Origin: a virus
DNA: 23,035 nucleotides
Reading direction: 5' to 3' (one strand)
IMG/VR virus record: IMGVR_UViG_3300030060_002875
Location: 1-23,035 of that record
In this document: piece after piece, positions 8,330-14,905 of the stretch
How the letters are laid out: every line of letters starts with the position of its first letter
How positions within the stretch are numbered: position 1 is the first letter of the stretch
Position numbers and translations under genes: made by a program
Notes under the pieces: generated by a model
Database searches by the model: none
The model's input: only the letters and a program-made list of their open reading frames with translations
Told to the model about the DNA's origin: nothing

Positions 8330-8629
8330 TCATCCCGCAAAAAGATTCTTTTTGTCGGCTATACTTGTTCTTGTCCGAAAGATTCCATCGTACTTTGGAA
8401 ATACTTTGTGAAACTTACGGGCATAGAACGCTTTGTAGTTATTGTTTAGTTTGAAATCTGTATCACTTGTTTCGATGAGAGTCTCCCATCTGATACGTTC
8501 AGCAACCAACGCAACACTAAAGTTATCATATCCTTTATTAATTGCCTCAAACGTAAACCTCTTGAACAACTCCCACACATAAGGGTTGTCTGCATGAAAC
8601 TTGTCGAACTTTTCTTGTAAGTCAGGCAT
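8330..8629 (-). CDS. Conserved phage protein of unknown function (99 aa)
   Basis: The ATG at 8629 overlaps the ATPase stop by 8 bases (ATGCCTGA) and gives MPDLQEKFDKFHADNPYVWELF. The pattern FHADNPYVWELFKRFTFEA..., then ERIRWET, then FKLNNNYKAFYARKF, ending GIFRTR, is familiar from many phage genomes as an uncharacterised conserved protein, often near replication genes. It is helical and rich in aromatic and basic residues. No catalytic motif is evident. Placement directly after the Sak4-like gene suggests a replication or recombination accessory role, which is inference only. Confidence 0.75.
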   Translation of the reverse strand: MPDLQEKFDKFHADNPYVWELFKRFTFEAINKGYDNFSVALVAERIRWETLIETSDTDFKLNNNYKAFYARKFHKVFPKYDGIFRTRTSIADKKNLFAG

Positions 8630-9266
8630 AATATTCGTTGCAGGACTTGATGACTTCGTTGAGATCGTTGGGTATGTAGAGATCATCAAACATACCAAGA
8701 GGAGTCTTCGCAGATGTCACTCCATCAGAGTTTGTCTGGAAACAATAGTCGATGGAGTTCTCTCCCTTACGAACTTCTGTGAATAGAACCATCAGCAGTT
8801 CCTTCTCGATGCAACCTTCGTGCTGCTTGCCTTGCACCTTGATGCGTCGAGTATTGTACTCACCGCCAGTTGGCTGAGTGACGCGCACGATCTCGTCGAT
8901 TGCTGTGAATATGAAGATGGCTTTTTCATTTTTCACTTTGTCGAGTAGGTCACGAATCTGTTTGTTGTAGTACGACCAGACATCGTAACCCTTGTACATC
9001 TTACCGGCGTAACTAGATAGTTGTTCGCAGTATTTGGTGAAGGATTCAAAGACAACAATATCTGAGTTCTTGATTGCCTTTTCGATGGCAGGATTAACGT
9101 CAGGTATCTTGTCTACCGATATGATGTCGAACTTCTTTGCTTCCTTGAACGGGAAGCCTTTGCGTTCTAGGTCGATGATGGTTGTCTTGTCTGCTGGTAG
9201 ATTGCGCAGGGATGTTGATTTGCCCGTGCCACTACCGCCAACTATTCCGATGATAGGTTTGTTCAT
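8622..9266 (-). CDS. RecA-fold P-loop ATPase, Sak4-like recombination protein
   Basis: In this 214-residue protein Walker A is GGSGTGKS (10-17), a second strand TTIIDLERKG follows at about 28-37, and the Walker B position is DIVVFES (69-75), with Glu rather than Asp. A later strand AIFIFTAIDE fits the core of the RecA-like AAA_24/Sak4 group. Sak4 proteins are short phage recombinases that promote single-strand annealing or exchange with an SSB partner; the DUF669 gene nearby fits this pairing. It overlaps the upstream gene by ATGA. No zinc-binding or helicase extensions are visible. Classification as Sak4 rather than another small phage ATPase is likely but not proven. Confidence 0.8.
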   Translation of the reverse strand: MNKPIIGIVGGSGTGKSTSLRNLPADKTTIIDLERKGFPFKEAKKFDIISVDKIPDVNPAIEKAIKNSDIVVFESFTKYCEQLSSYAGKMYKGYDVWSYYNKQIRDLLDKVKNEKAIFIFTAIDEIVRVTQPTGGEYNTRRIKVQGKQHEGCIEKELLMVLFTEVRKGENSIDYCFQTNSDGVTSAKTPLGMFDDLYIPNDLNEVIKSCNEYYA

Positions 9267-9655
9267 TGTCTAATTAAGATTTCGATGTTGCGAGGTTGAG
9301 GTTGTTCCGTTGTTGGCCAAGTGTTTTCGATTAGTTGTTGGCCGATCAATCCATAGTTCACTATGTCTTGAAAAGTATCAGCAAGTGATTCGTTGTTCGG
9401 TTCGCGGTTGTTCTCAAGTAGATTCTTGAGTCTGAAGATTTTATCGACGAGCCGAGTCTTCAATCCAAGTAGTCCCTCGGATGAAATGTTCAATGGCCCG
9501 TAGTCCAACTGTTTCGCGTCAAGCAACTCTAGGCAATCAAGTGCATTGTGCATTGCTTGAAAACCAGCAGCAGTATTTAGTGTTAGTTCGTATTTAATTA
9601 CCGGAGGATTGTTGTCTCCATCTATCATTTTACTTTGTACTTTGATTTTATTCAT
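9263..9655 (-). CDS. DUF1599 (nucleotide modification associated domain 1) protein
   Basis: In this 130-residue protein the segment 45-110 matches the DUF1599 pattern: LDYGPLNISSEGLLGLKTRLVDK (D71, K72), R75 in IFRLKNLL, then N88-E89-S-x-x-D93-x3-D97 and NYGLIGQQLI. DUF1599 occurs in phages and is associated by genome context with pathways that make or handle modified nucleotides; its chemistry is not established. It lies between the Cas4-like nuclease (8-base overlap) and the Sak4-like ATPase (ATGA). No kinase or thymidylate-synthase-like partner is seen in this window, so a link to base modification here is weak. Confidence 0.72.
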   Translation of the reverse strand: MNKIKVQSKMIDGDNNPPVIKYELTLNTAAGFQAMHNALDCLELLDAKQLDYGPLNISSEGLLGLKTRLVDKIFRLKNLLENNREPNNESLADTFQDIVNYGLIGQQLIENTWPTTEQPQPRNIEILIRQ

Positions 9656-10553
9656 TGAAGTTTAGTGGGTTATATTTTTTAGTGTAAAAGTCGTTCTCGA
9701 TTACTGCTTCGCCAAAGTCTCCTGCATTGCAGATTCTAGTGAACTTGCACATTCCGAATTTGGTTTCGCAGCAGTTAAAGTTTGGCAAGAAGTATTGTTT
9801 ATCTTCCTTGATGTTCTTGGTAAGTAGCTCGACGAAGTTGACGAGAGTCTCAGTAAGATGCTGCTCAAAGTATGCGAGCTTCTGATTTGAGTAATCTAGG
9901 ATTGCGCTTCGCTGAAACTTGTTGCGACCAGAGCGAGACAAGAAGATGCCGTTGATGAGTGCTTGATAGTTTCTGTCAGGGAACAGCTTGCGCATCACCA
10001 ATGTATACAACATAAGTTGCGTAGACATTTCGTATGAAGCCAAGTAACGGTCAACTGTTGTGACTGCCGTTGACTTGTGATCGCATATAATGTTCTGACC
10101 AAAGTATGTACCAATGAAGTCAATTGTTCCGCAAAGAATGATGTCGATGAACCCGTTTGTGTAAAAGGGATAAGCAAACTTCATTTCAAGAAGCGGTTTA
10201 CCTTCGTGCTTCTCTACCTTGAGTCCGTCTACGTCTGAGTAGTGATCAAAGTATTGTGTGATACAGTTGGCGAGATGCCCTTGAGTACGCCAGTCATTGA
10301 CGGGAACGTGAATGTCTGGATTAGAAAAATGTGTTAACGCTTCATTCATAGACTGAACCTTATCACCAGTTGCGTAATAAGATTCTAGTGCCTTGTGGTA
10401 TGCCGTGCCGTATTCCATCTTGTGATTCATGTAACTACTACGCAAACCTCTTACAGTTGTGTAATAGAACTTGAGGGAACAGGCAGATTCTTTGTAGGCA
10501 GATGCGTCTATGCGAAGAATGTAGCGGTCTTCAGCTTTCTCTAATTTAATCAA
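9648..10553 (-). CDS. PD-(D/E)XK nuclease, Cas4/RecB-like with C-terminal Cys cluster
   Basis: This 301-residue protein begins at a TTG that is supported by a good upstream AGAGGAAAG. It carries the RecB-nuclease motifs in order: H53 (GTAYHKALE), D145 (GTIDFIG), D158-x-K160 (ICDHKST) and Q179-x3-Y183 (QLMLY). C25 near the N-terminus and C261, C262, C269 and C275 near the C-terminus match the four-cysteine iron-sulfur arrangement of Cas4/AddB-type nucleases (C25 plus three of the last four). The likely role is resecting or trimming DNA ends in recombination alongside the Sak4-like and SSB-like proteins. No Cas1/Cas2 or CRISPR array is present, so this is not a CRISPR adaptation gene here. Confidence 0.88.
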   Translation of the reverse strand: MIKLEKAEDRYILRIDASAYKESACSLKFYYTTVRGLRSSYMNHKMEYGTAYHKALESYYATGDKVQSMNEALTHFSNPDIHVPVNDWRTQGHLANCITQYFDHYSDVDGLKVEKHEGKPLLEMKFAYPFYTNGFIDIILCGTIDFIGTYFGQNIICDHKSTAVTTVDRYLASYEMSTQLMLYTLVMRKLFPDRNYQALINGIFLSRSGRNKFQRSAILDYSNQKLAYFEQHLTETLVNFVELLTKNIKEDKQYFLPNFNCCETKFGMCKFTRICNAGDFGEAVIENDFYTKKYNPLNFNE

Positions 10554-10710
10554 GTTTGATCTTTCCTCTGGTTTTCTTTTGTACTTTCAGTTCTTCTAAC
10601 TCGTCCGGTCTTGAGATTTTTAAGTAAGGTGCTAGGTGTTCTTGCAACTTTGAGTCAGGCATTGCCTCTAGTTCCTCGACTGAAATCTCCAGCAGTTGTT
10701 CTATTGTCAT
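10546..10710 (-). CDS. Small acidic-basic hypothetical protein (54 aa)
   Basis: A 54-residue frame, MTIEQLLEISVEELEAMPDS..., has an acidic N-terminal helix and a basic end (VQKKTRGKIKLD). It overlaps the 28-residue membrane protein gene by ATGA and runs 8 bases into the nuclease gene. Its final codons also carry the ribosome-binding site of the nuclease. No family is recognised; the continuous overlap chain supports a real gene. Confidence 0.65.
   Translation of the reverse strand: MTIEQLLEISVEELEAMPDSKLQEHLAPYLKISRPDELEELKVQKKTRGKIKLD
10561..10569 (-). promoter_or_regulatory. Ribosome-binding site deciding a TTG start
   Basis: AGAGGAAAG lies 7 bases before the TTG of the Cas4-like nuclease. 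It is one of the clearest Shine-Dalgarno sequences in the window and is the reason for choosing this unusual start codon. Confidence 0.65.
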
Positions 10711-10793
10711 TCAAGTCCTGATAGAATTGCGCAAATTGTACCGAATATAAAGTAGAGTAGTCCGAGTGCGCATAAGATATCGAAGTAAATCAT
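10707..10793 (-). CDS. Tiny single-pass membrane protein (28 aa)
   Basis: The frame encodes MIYFDILCALGLLYFIFGTI followed by CAILSGLE, nearly all hydrophobic and long enough for one membrane helix. Its ATG overlaps the stop of the upstream gene (ATGA) and its TGA overlaps the next ATG (ATGA), so both ends obey the operon's coupling rule. There is no signal-peptidase site or other domain. It might act on the host membrane, but no function can be assigned. Confidence 0.6.
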   Translation of the reverse strand: MIYFDILCALGLLYFIFGTICAILSGLE

Positions 10794-11302
10794 TTCATTA
10801 CGCGAACAGAAGTGTCGGTAATATCTACTTCTGAATCTTCATTGACTAGATTGTATACGAATTCACGATCAGCTTCGGAGACAGAGACGTTACGCTCAAA
10901 GAGTTCTGTGTCCTTGGCAGTCTTGTACCAAGTTTCTAGTTCGTTCTTCCACGCAATAGAATCATTAAACTCGTAGTCTATTGCTTTAGACTTTAGTGCG
11001 TTTTGTATCGTACCTTTGAAGTAGATTATGATGCCGTCATCAGTCTTGCGTATGGCGACTTTGTTTCGGAGTAGCGAATATTTTGTTTCGTCAAAGTTGT
11101 CTAGGATGAACTTGAATCCATCGTTGAATTTGACGTACAAAGTATTTGCTGTGTATCCGGTTTGCTGGGCGTTGACGTAAACGTCTTGTCCAGTTTCGAT
11201 TAACCTATCGAGTATTGGCTGTACTTGCTTGGCCGCATTAGGACTGTAAGTAGAGCGTTTCGGTTTTGGTTTATGTTCTATTGTAATGTTTTCGATTTGC
11301 AT
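10790..11302 (-). CDS. Hypothetical protein (170 aa)
   Basis: This is a 170-residue protein with a basic N-terminus (EHKPKPKRSTY), a central mixed region (DVYVNAQQTGYTANTLYVKFNDGFKFILDNFDE, then KVAIRKTDDGIIIYFKG) that looks beta-rich, and an acidic C-terminus. The basic lead and strand pattern could suit nucleic acid binding, but no family is recognised. It overlaps its upstream partner by 25 bases, so the two are probably co-translated. Both lie directly downstream of the sigma-54-type promoter at 11708-11723. Confidence 0.7.
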   Translation of the reverse strand: MQIENITIEHKPKPKRSTYSPNAAKQVQPILDRLIETGQDVYVNAQQTGYTANTLYVKFNDGFKFILDNFDETKYSLLRNKVAIRKTDDGIIIYFKGTIQNALKSKAIDYEFNDSIAWKNELETWYKTAKDTELFERNVSVSEADREFVYNLVNEDSEVDITDTSVRVMK

Positions 11303-11679
11303 TGATCCATGTATTTAGCAGCAGTTTCTTTATTACCCTTTGCTAGTTCTGCTTGTGCCAGCATAAAGAGTTTCTTGGCTGAAAGTTCTTTGAGTGAAGG
11401 AGTCCACTTTGCAGCTTCATCCTGCGAGAAAAGAATTCCATCCGGTTTCTCACGATATAATTCATCCTTGAATCTCTCCAAGTCTGATGTCGGTAGGTTC
11501 TTTGGTAAACCATTCTTAACCTTGGCACGAATGCGTAACTGAGCTTGTTGATTTATTAGGGCGATTGTTGTTTTCTCACCGTAAGCCTCAACAACTTCAT
11601 CAATAGACTCAAAGACCGGAGTATAAAACCCGAAACCCTTGAAATCCCCGTCGATAAACTGTTCTTTTTTATAGGTCAT
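11278..11679 (-). CDS. Hypothetical protein, first gene after the sigma-54-like promoter (133 aa)
   Basis: The ATG at 11679 is chosen over a TTG two codons earlier. The 133-residue product begins MTYKKEQFIDGDFKGFGFYTP and is helical further on (FESIDEVVEAYGEKTTIALINQQAQLRIRAKVKNGLP). Its C-terminal ELSAKKLFMLAQAELAKGNKETAAKYMDQC resembles a short TPR-like helical pair. No named family is recognised. Transcription from the predicted -24/-12 promoter would start about 18 bases ahead of the ATG, giving a short leader without an evident Shine-Dalgarno sequence. Regulation by the neighbouring activator is inferred. Confidence 0.72.
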   Translation of the reverse strand: MTYKKEQFIDGDFKGFGFYTPVFESIDEVVEAYGEKTTIALINQQAQLRIRAKVKNGLPKNLPTSDLERFKDELYREKPDGILFSQDEAAKWTPSLKELSAKKLFMLAQAELAKGNKETAAKYMDQCKSKTLQ

Positions 11680-11707
11680 TTTCAAAAAATATGACAGTTA
11701 ATATATA

Positions 11708-11723
11708 AGCAACCTTCGTGCCA
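11708..11723 (-). promoter_or_regulatory. Sigma-54 (RpoN) -24/-12 promoter, full consensus match
   Basis: On the leftward strand the sequence reads TGGCACG-AAGG-TTGCT, matching TGGCACGNNNNTTGCW at all twelve informative positions with exact spacing. It lies in the 66-base gap between the sigma-54-type activator gene and the next gene. Transcription would start near 11697. Confidence 0.75.
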
Positions 11724-11745
11724 ACTTTTTTGGGGGTAGGTGATA

Positions 11746-12453
11746 TTAATAGATGATTAATTTACCTAGTGTCTTGTAACGTGCAAGTATAGATTGTAGT
11801 TCTCTATAGTTGCCGGTGAGTTTGGTTTGATCTAGGATTTGAAGCATCAATCCTTCGGGGTCTTCGACTTCTTGTTTCTTGAGGTAGAGAGTTATGTCGT
11901 CTGTTCTATCTCGGAGTGGTGATGTCTTGATGATGAAGGTTGATATGCGGTGATAGAGATCGAGTCTGAAATTTCCTGCCTCGACTTCTTTGCGTAAGTC
12001 CTTGTTGGTTGAGAACACGAAGCGACAAGTTGCGTTGTGTTCCTCGGCTTCGCCTATGCGACTGTACTTCTTGTGTTGAATGAAGCGCAGTAGCTTGGGC
12101 TGTAGATGTAGGGGAAGTTCTCCGATCTCATCTAGGAATAACGTGCCTTTGTGTGCTCGCTGAACGAAACCAGTTGTGTCTCTGGTCGCTCCCGTGAATG
12201 AGCCTTTGAGATGTCCGTAAAGAAGCGATTCAAACAAGTCTTCTTGGAGTGTAGTTACGTTTACAGGAACGAAGTTATTTTGTATTTTGGCGTTCGATGC
12301 TGCTTGCCTGTCTCCATGTAAGATTTCTGCGATAGTCTCCTTACCCGTGCCAGACTCCCCCATCACTAGGACGGGGGAATCGTGGCTGGACAGAATGTGC
12401 GCATGGTAGATTTGCTCTAGCATGAACTTGTCTTCTGTGATTAGTTCTTCCAT
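11746..12453 (-). CDS. Stand-alone sigma-54 activator AAA+ domain protein
   Basis: This 235-residue protein is essentially only the central domain of a bacterial enhancer-binding protein, the ATPase that remodels sigma-54 RNA polymerase closed complexes. Walker A is GESGTGKE (32-39); the sigma-54-contact loop is GSFTGA (84-89, usually GAFTGA); Walker B is TLFLDE (104-109); Arg fingers lie in FRLDLYHR (R163, R169); PLRDR is at 179-183; and the sensor II GNYREL is at 214-219. It has no receiver, GAF or other sensor domain at the N-terminus and no Fis-type helix-turn-helix at the C-terminus, so it probably acts from solution or with a partner. Its start overlaps the upstream small gene by 13 bases. 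A full-match sigma-54 promoter lies just beyond its stop. Confidence 0.9.
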   Translation of the reverse strand: MEELITEDKFMLEQIYHAHILSSHDSPVLVMGESGTGKETIAEILHGDRQAASNAKIQNNFVPVNVTTLQEDLFESLLYGHLKGSFTGATRDTTGFVQRAHKGTLFLDEIGELPLHLQPKLLRFIQHKKYSRIGEAEEHNATCRFVFSTNKDLRKEVEAGNFRLDLYHRISTFIIKTSPLRDRTDDITLYLKKQEVEDPEGLMLQILDQTKLTGNYRELQSILARYKTLGKLIIY

Positions 12454-12644
12454 GTAACTTCTACAATATCTGCATCAAGTATGTCATCCCACTTCCAGTC
12501 TTGTGGGTGTTCGTGTACTTTAGGATTCCATTTGAACTTGAGATGTACTTCAACTGTCTCTAGATTAGGTTCGTCGTGTTGCGGAGGGTCTTGGTTCTCT
12601 CGCTGACCCCATGCATCATGCTGTGTGAAGTTCATTTGATTCAT
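12441..12644 (-). CDS. Small acidic protein preceding the sigma-54 activator (67 aa)
   Basis: The N-terminal half of this 67-residue protein is low-complexity and polar (NFTQHDAWGQRENQDPPQHDE) and the rest is tryptophan-rich (FKWNPKVHEHPQDWKWDDILDADIVEVTW). A second ATG at 12635 is an equally possible start. It overlaps the DUF932 gene and runs 13 bases into the activator gene, so the two are coupled; acting as a partner or control subunit for the domain-poor activator is possible but unsupported. No family is recognised. Confidence 0.62.
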   Translation of the reverse strand: MNQMNFTQHDAWGQRENQDPPQHDEPNLETVEVHLKFKWNPKVHEHPQDWKWDDILDADIVEVTWKN

Positions 12645-13395
12645 GCTGTAAGAATTTGAGTACGCTGCGATTGGTTCTTGCCACTAGCTCAAAACTTTTG
12701 TCCATCTCTGGAGTTAGGTTTTGCGTTACCGCATTGTATAGATTGTATATGTTGCGGTCTTTATCTTGCGAGTATGTGGGATTACGCCATATATCCAAGA
12801 TGTCCTTGCCTCGCCTTTCACCGATCTTCTTGGTTTCTACCAGTTTTTCGATGAGCGATTCGCCCTTTTGTTGGGTGATCTTGAAACCATGCAAGACTCT
12901 GTAGCCTTCAACTGATGCATCAAACTCACGCTTGGCTGAGTTGATTGAATCGTTGATGTAGTCCAAGTCTAGGTTCATTGAATGACTGCCTGACTGCTTG
13001 GTGTTCATGCATGGTGATGTCATACCATTAGTGCAGACAAGACGTAATGCTCCTGCATCTATTGGTATGCCAGAAGAACGGTCGTATGAATTGCGTACCG
13101 TGACGCGCATCCCGATGATGTCTCCTTTTGCTACTTCAGCACGTTGTTCTTTGAAGTCATAGACTGCATAGAGTCTTGCCCCATTGTTGGGACAATAGAT
13201 TTTCCTCTGAAACTCACCGAGTTTCAGACAAGATTCAACTCTGTCTATTACTTCTTTATGATGAACGATCTTGTACTTATCTGAAACGATAGCAAGATGC
13301 TCGCCCGTATCCTCGCGAAAGTTCTCGCGATGTCCTTCGATTTCTTGTCCTCGTATGTTGAATACGGGACGACTCTTTACATTGAACTCATACAT
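12616..13395 (-). CDS. DUF932-family protein
   Basis: This 259-residue protein shows the DUF932/phage-plasmid-like pattern: YKIVHHKEVIDRVE near residues 41-54, then a beta-rich region, NSYDRSSG, and the signature ALRLVCTNGMTSP at about 115-128, followed by a long helical C-terminus. DUF932 proteins are common in phages and plasmids. Their biochemical role is not established, though neighbouring genes often concern DNA replication or repair. Its start overlaps the preceding gene by 19 bases. It lacks an obvious catalytic motif. The family call is firm; the function is open. Confidence 0.85.
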   Translation of the reverse strand: MYEFNVKSRPVFNIRGQEIEGHRENFREDTGEHLAIVSDKYKIVHHKEVIDRVESCLKLGEFQRKIYCPNNGARLYAVYDFKEQRAEVAKGDIIGMRVTVRNSYDRSSGIPIDAGALRLVCTNGMTSPCMNTKQSGSHSMNLDLDYINDSINSAKREFDASVEGYRVLHGFKITQQKGESLIEKLVETKKIGERRGKDILDIWRNPTYSQDKDRNIYNLYNAVTQNLTPEMDKSFELVARTNRSVLKFLQHESNELHTA

Positions 13396-13613
13396 TGTTC
13401 GATTAGTTTTACTTGGTTTTGTGTTAATGCTTTATCGAATTGATAAAACAAAAATTTGTCATCACTTGTACAACATTCTGCTGTACCCGTCTGATAGATT
13501 TCGTCGATTGTTTGGTCTTCATCGGATATTACAATGAGTCCAATTTCATTTTGTAGCATATCAACGTCACTAGGTTCAAGATGATTTACTTGCCAGATGT
13601 AAGTGTGTGCCAT
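13377..13613 (-). CDS. Small acidic hypothetical protein (78 aa)
   Basis: The ATG at 13613 (MAHTYIWQVNHLEPSDVDML) gives a natural 78-residue protein; another in-frame ATG eight codons upstream would add a polar stretch and lengthen the overlap. The body is acidic (GLIVISDEDQTIDEIYQTG) with a CC pair near the centre and helix-forming ends. No family is recognised. Overlaps on both sides (28 and 19 bases) place it firmly in the operon. Confidence 0.62.
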   Translation of the reverse strand: MAHTYIWQVNHLEPSDVDMLQNEIGLIVISDEDQTIDEIYQTGTAECCTSDDKFLFYQFDKALTQNQVKLIEQCMSSM

Positions 13614-14119
13614 TTTGGTCTGTCTCTGCGTGTCCATTGTGCAAACGGTTTGTCTAGTTGTATGTACAGTCTGTATTTTTCTACTATTGGTAGGTCATCA
13701 AAGTTCGGTTGCTTGCGACAGTTCATGTCCTTCGCTATAGCTACAGCAAACTCGGTTCTTGATCCGATAGGCGCATAAGAATCTTTGAGGTTCTCGTAGC
13801 ACCAAGCAATGAAGTCGAGAGTGTAATGGTCTTTACCCCAACGGTATCGACGTTCTTCGCCCATCTCAATGGCATGACTTATCAGCCAGCTCATGTTGTC
13901 GCGAGTCTTGAATGTCCATTGTGTGCATGGGTGATAGCGATAGCTATGTACTCTAGCGCGGCCTAGTGCGTTGCGAGGACAGTCGTCTGCTGCGAGTCTG
14001 GATAAAGGAAAACCGTTGGCCAGCATTTGCGCTGACTCAACGATCATCTTGTTTATATGTTTGTCGCAGAGATTACGCGCTGCAACAATCGGGTCATCAT
14101 CAGTTACAAAGATGTTCAT
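13586..14119 (-). CDS. Conserved phage protein of unknown function (177 aa)
   Basis: The start at 14119 gives MNIFVTDDDPIVAARNLCDKHINKMIVESAQML, which closely follows a pattern repeated in many phages: a short strand, then DP..AA..LCDKH..KM..ES.QML. Further conserved-looking features are the H-Y-H-P segment (RYHPCTQW), a NMSWL helix and the C-terminal WTRRDRPKWH. An in-frame extension upstream is unlike the family and is rejected. The conserved His, Lys, Glu and Trp residues suggest an enzyme or nucleic-acid-binding fold, but I know no assigned function. It overlaps the zinc-protein gene by 20 bases. Confidence 0.78.
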   Translation of the reverse strand: MNIFVTDDDPIVAARNLCDKHINKMIVESAQMLANGFPLSRLAADDCPRNALGRARVHSYRYHPCTQWTFKTRDNMSWLISHAIEMGEERRYRWGKDHYTLDFIAWCYENLKDSYAPIGSRTEFAVAIAKDMNCRKQPNFDDLPIVEKYRLYIQLDKPFAQWTRRDRPKWHTLTSGK

Positions 14120-14297
14120 TGTACTCTGGGCAATCCTCGTTAAACTTGAGTATCTTTTGTCCACAACTCTCACATTCTTTATGTTGCATACCTGTTCCAG
14201 CACAATCAGTACATTTTTGACATAATTGTCCTACATTTAAGTAGCCTTTGCCTTCGCATAATTCGCAAAGATCAACAATTCTTTTTGTGTAGCTCAT
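14100..14297 (-). CDS. DnaJ-type zinc-ribbon small protein (65 aa)
   Basis: This 65-residue protein has three CxxC pairs and CxxCxGxG-type repeats like the cysteine-rich centre of DnaJ (CELCEGKGY, CTDCAGTGM, CESCGQK). These would bind one or two zinc ions; no J domain or substrate-binding domain is present. Such small zinc proteins are common in phages and may bind proteins or nucleic acids. It overlaps the preceding basic gene by ATGA and the next gene by 20 bases. Confidence 0.75.
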   Translation of the reverse strand: MSYTKRIVDLCELCEGKGYLNVGQLCQKCTDCAGTGMQHKECESCGQKILKFNEDCPEYNEHLCN

Positions 14298-14434
14298 CGT
14301 TTCTTTGGTTTTGTACGGTTCGTTGATTTAGTTCTGTTTGAATTGGCAGAACGCGTGTTTGACTTACCCGTTTTTAGCATTTGCGCCTGTCTCTTGGTGT
14401 AATAAGGTTGCCTACGGTTTCGTGTTTCTTTCAT
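14294..14434 (-). CDS. Very basic small protein (46 aa)
   Basis: A 46-residue frame between two ATGA overlaps encodes MKETRNRRQPYYTKRQAQML and then a Lys/Arg/Asn/Ser/Thr-rich tail ending KPKKR. The charge suggests nucleic acid binding. No family is recognised. The exact ATGA junctions at both ends are the main evidence that it is translated. Confidence 0.62.
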   Translation of the reverse strand: MKETRNRRQPYYTKRQAQMLKTGKSNTRSANSNRTKSTNRTKPKKR

Positions 14435-14613
14435 CGTTTATGTTTCTTTGCTTTGATGATGCAACGTGTCAATGCTGCGTTCCAACTGTCTTGGCGTAAG
14501 GATTGACTAGGATTTTCAGTAACGCTTGGACTTTCTATGCGAGTCCAGCTTATTGCTTTGTCTGGTATGTCTACCAGTTCGACGTTTCCGTTAACTATTG
14601 TTATTGCTTTCAT
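14431..14613 (-). CDS. Small hypothetical protein (60 aa)
   Basis: This 60-residue protein has a beta-like N-terminus (MKAITIVNGNVELVDIPDKAISWTRI), a polar linker and a basic helical tail (NAALTRCIIKAKKHKR). No family is recognised. It overlaps the upstream gene by 23 bases and the next by ATGA. Confidence 0.62.
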   Translation of the reverse strand: MKAITIVNGNVELVDIPDKAISWTRIESPSVTENPSQSLRQDSWNAALTRCIIKAKKHKR

Positions 14614-14905
14614 TGAACTTTAAGTAGTCTGGTGATCTATGAAACAGGTTGTGTACCCACTTCGCTGACGTTCTGTCTAGGTAATGTTCGTTACCTTGGA
14701 TAGAGTAGTCTGGCGGGAATAGTATTTCCATGTCTGGTAGGTCGCAATGGACAAGATGTTCTTTGTGATATTCATGCCAATCAGGATGCTTGCGTAGATT
14801 CTCAGGCCCGTATCCACACAAGTTGCACTCATGCAACGCGTTGATAGCCGTTAGATGGGAACGGTTCGGATGTTTGAGTGCTACGGTCAAAGATGTATTG
14901 CTCAT
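14591..14905 (-). CDS. Small Cys/His-rich hypothetical protein (104 aa or shorter)
   Basis: A C-x2-C pair (CNLCGYG, residues 27-30) followed by many histidines (KHPDWHEYHKEHLVHC) suggests a zinc site, perhaps C2H2- or HNH-like, but no full nuclease motif is seen. The ATG at 14905 gives a 77-base overlap with the upstream gene, long for this operon. A TTG at 14836 would leave the usual 8-base overlap and start right at the zinc motif, and may be the real start. Confidence 0.58.
   Translation of the reverse strand: MSNTSLTVALKHPNRSHLTAINALHECNLCGYGPENLRKHPDWHEYHKEHLVHCDLPDMEILFPPDYSIQGNEHYLDRTSAKWVHNLFHRSPDYLKFNESNNNS

Noticed and set aside
9648-10553. Cas4-like gene as a sign of a CRISPR system
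   Set aside because: No repeat-spacer array, Cas1 or Cas2 is present; the neighbours are phage recombination genes.
11523-11538. Another TGGCACG on the rightward strand, possible sigma-54 -24 box
   Set aside because: The -12 position reads CGTAA, lacking the required GC at the right spacing, and it lies antisense inside a gene.
13586-14119. Resemblance of the DKH helix to T4 endonuclease V
   Set aside because: Only a short helix pattern is similar; the catalytic N-terminal Thr and the rest of that enzyme are not seen.
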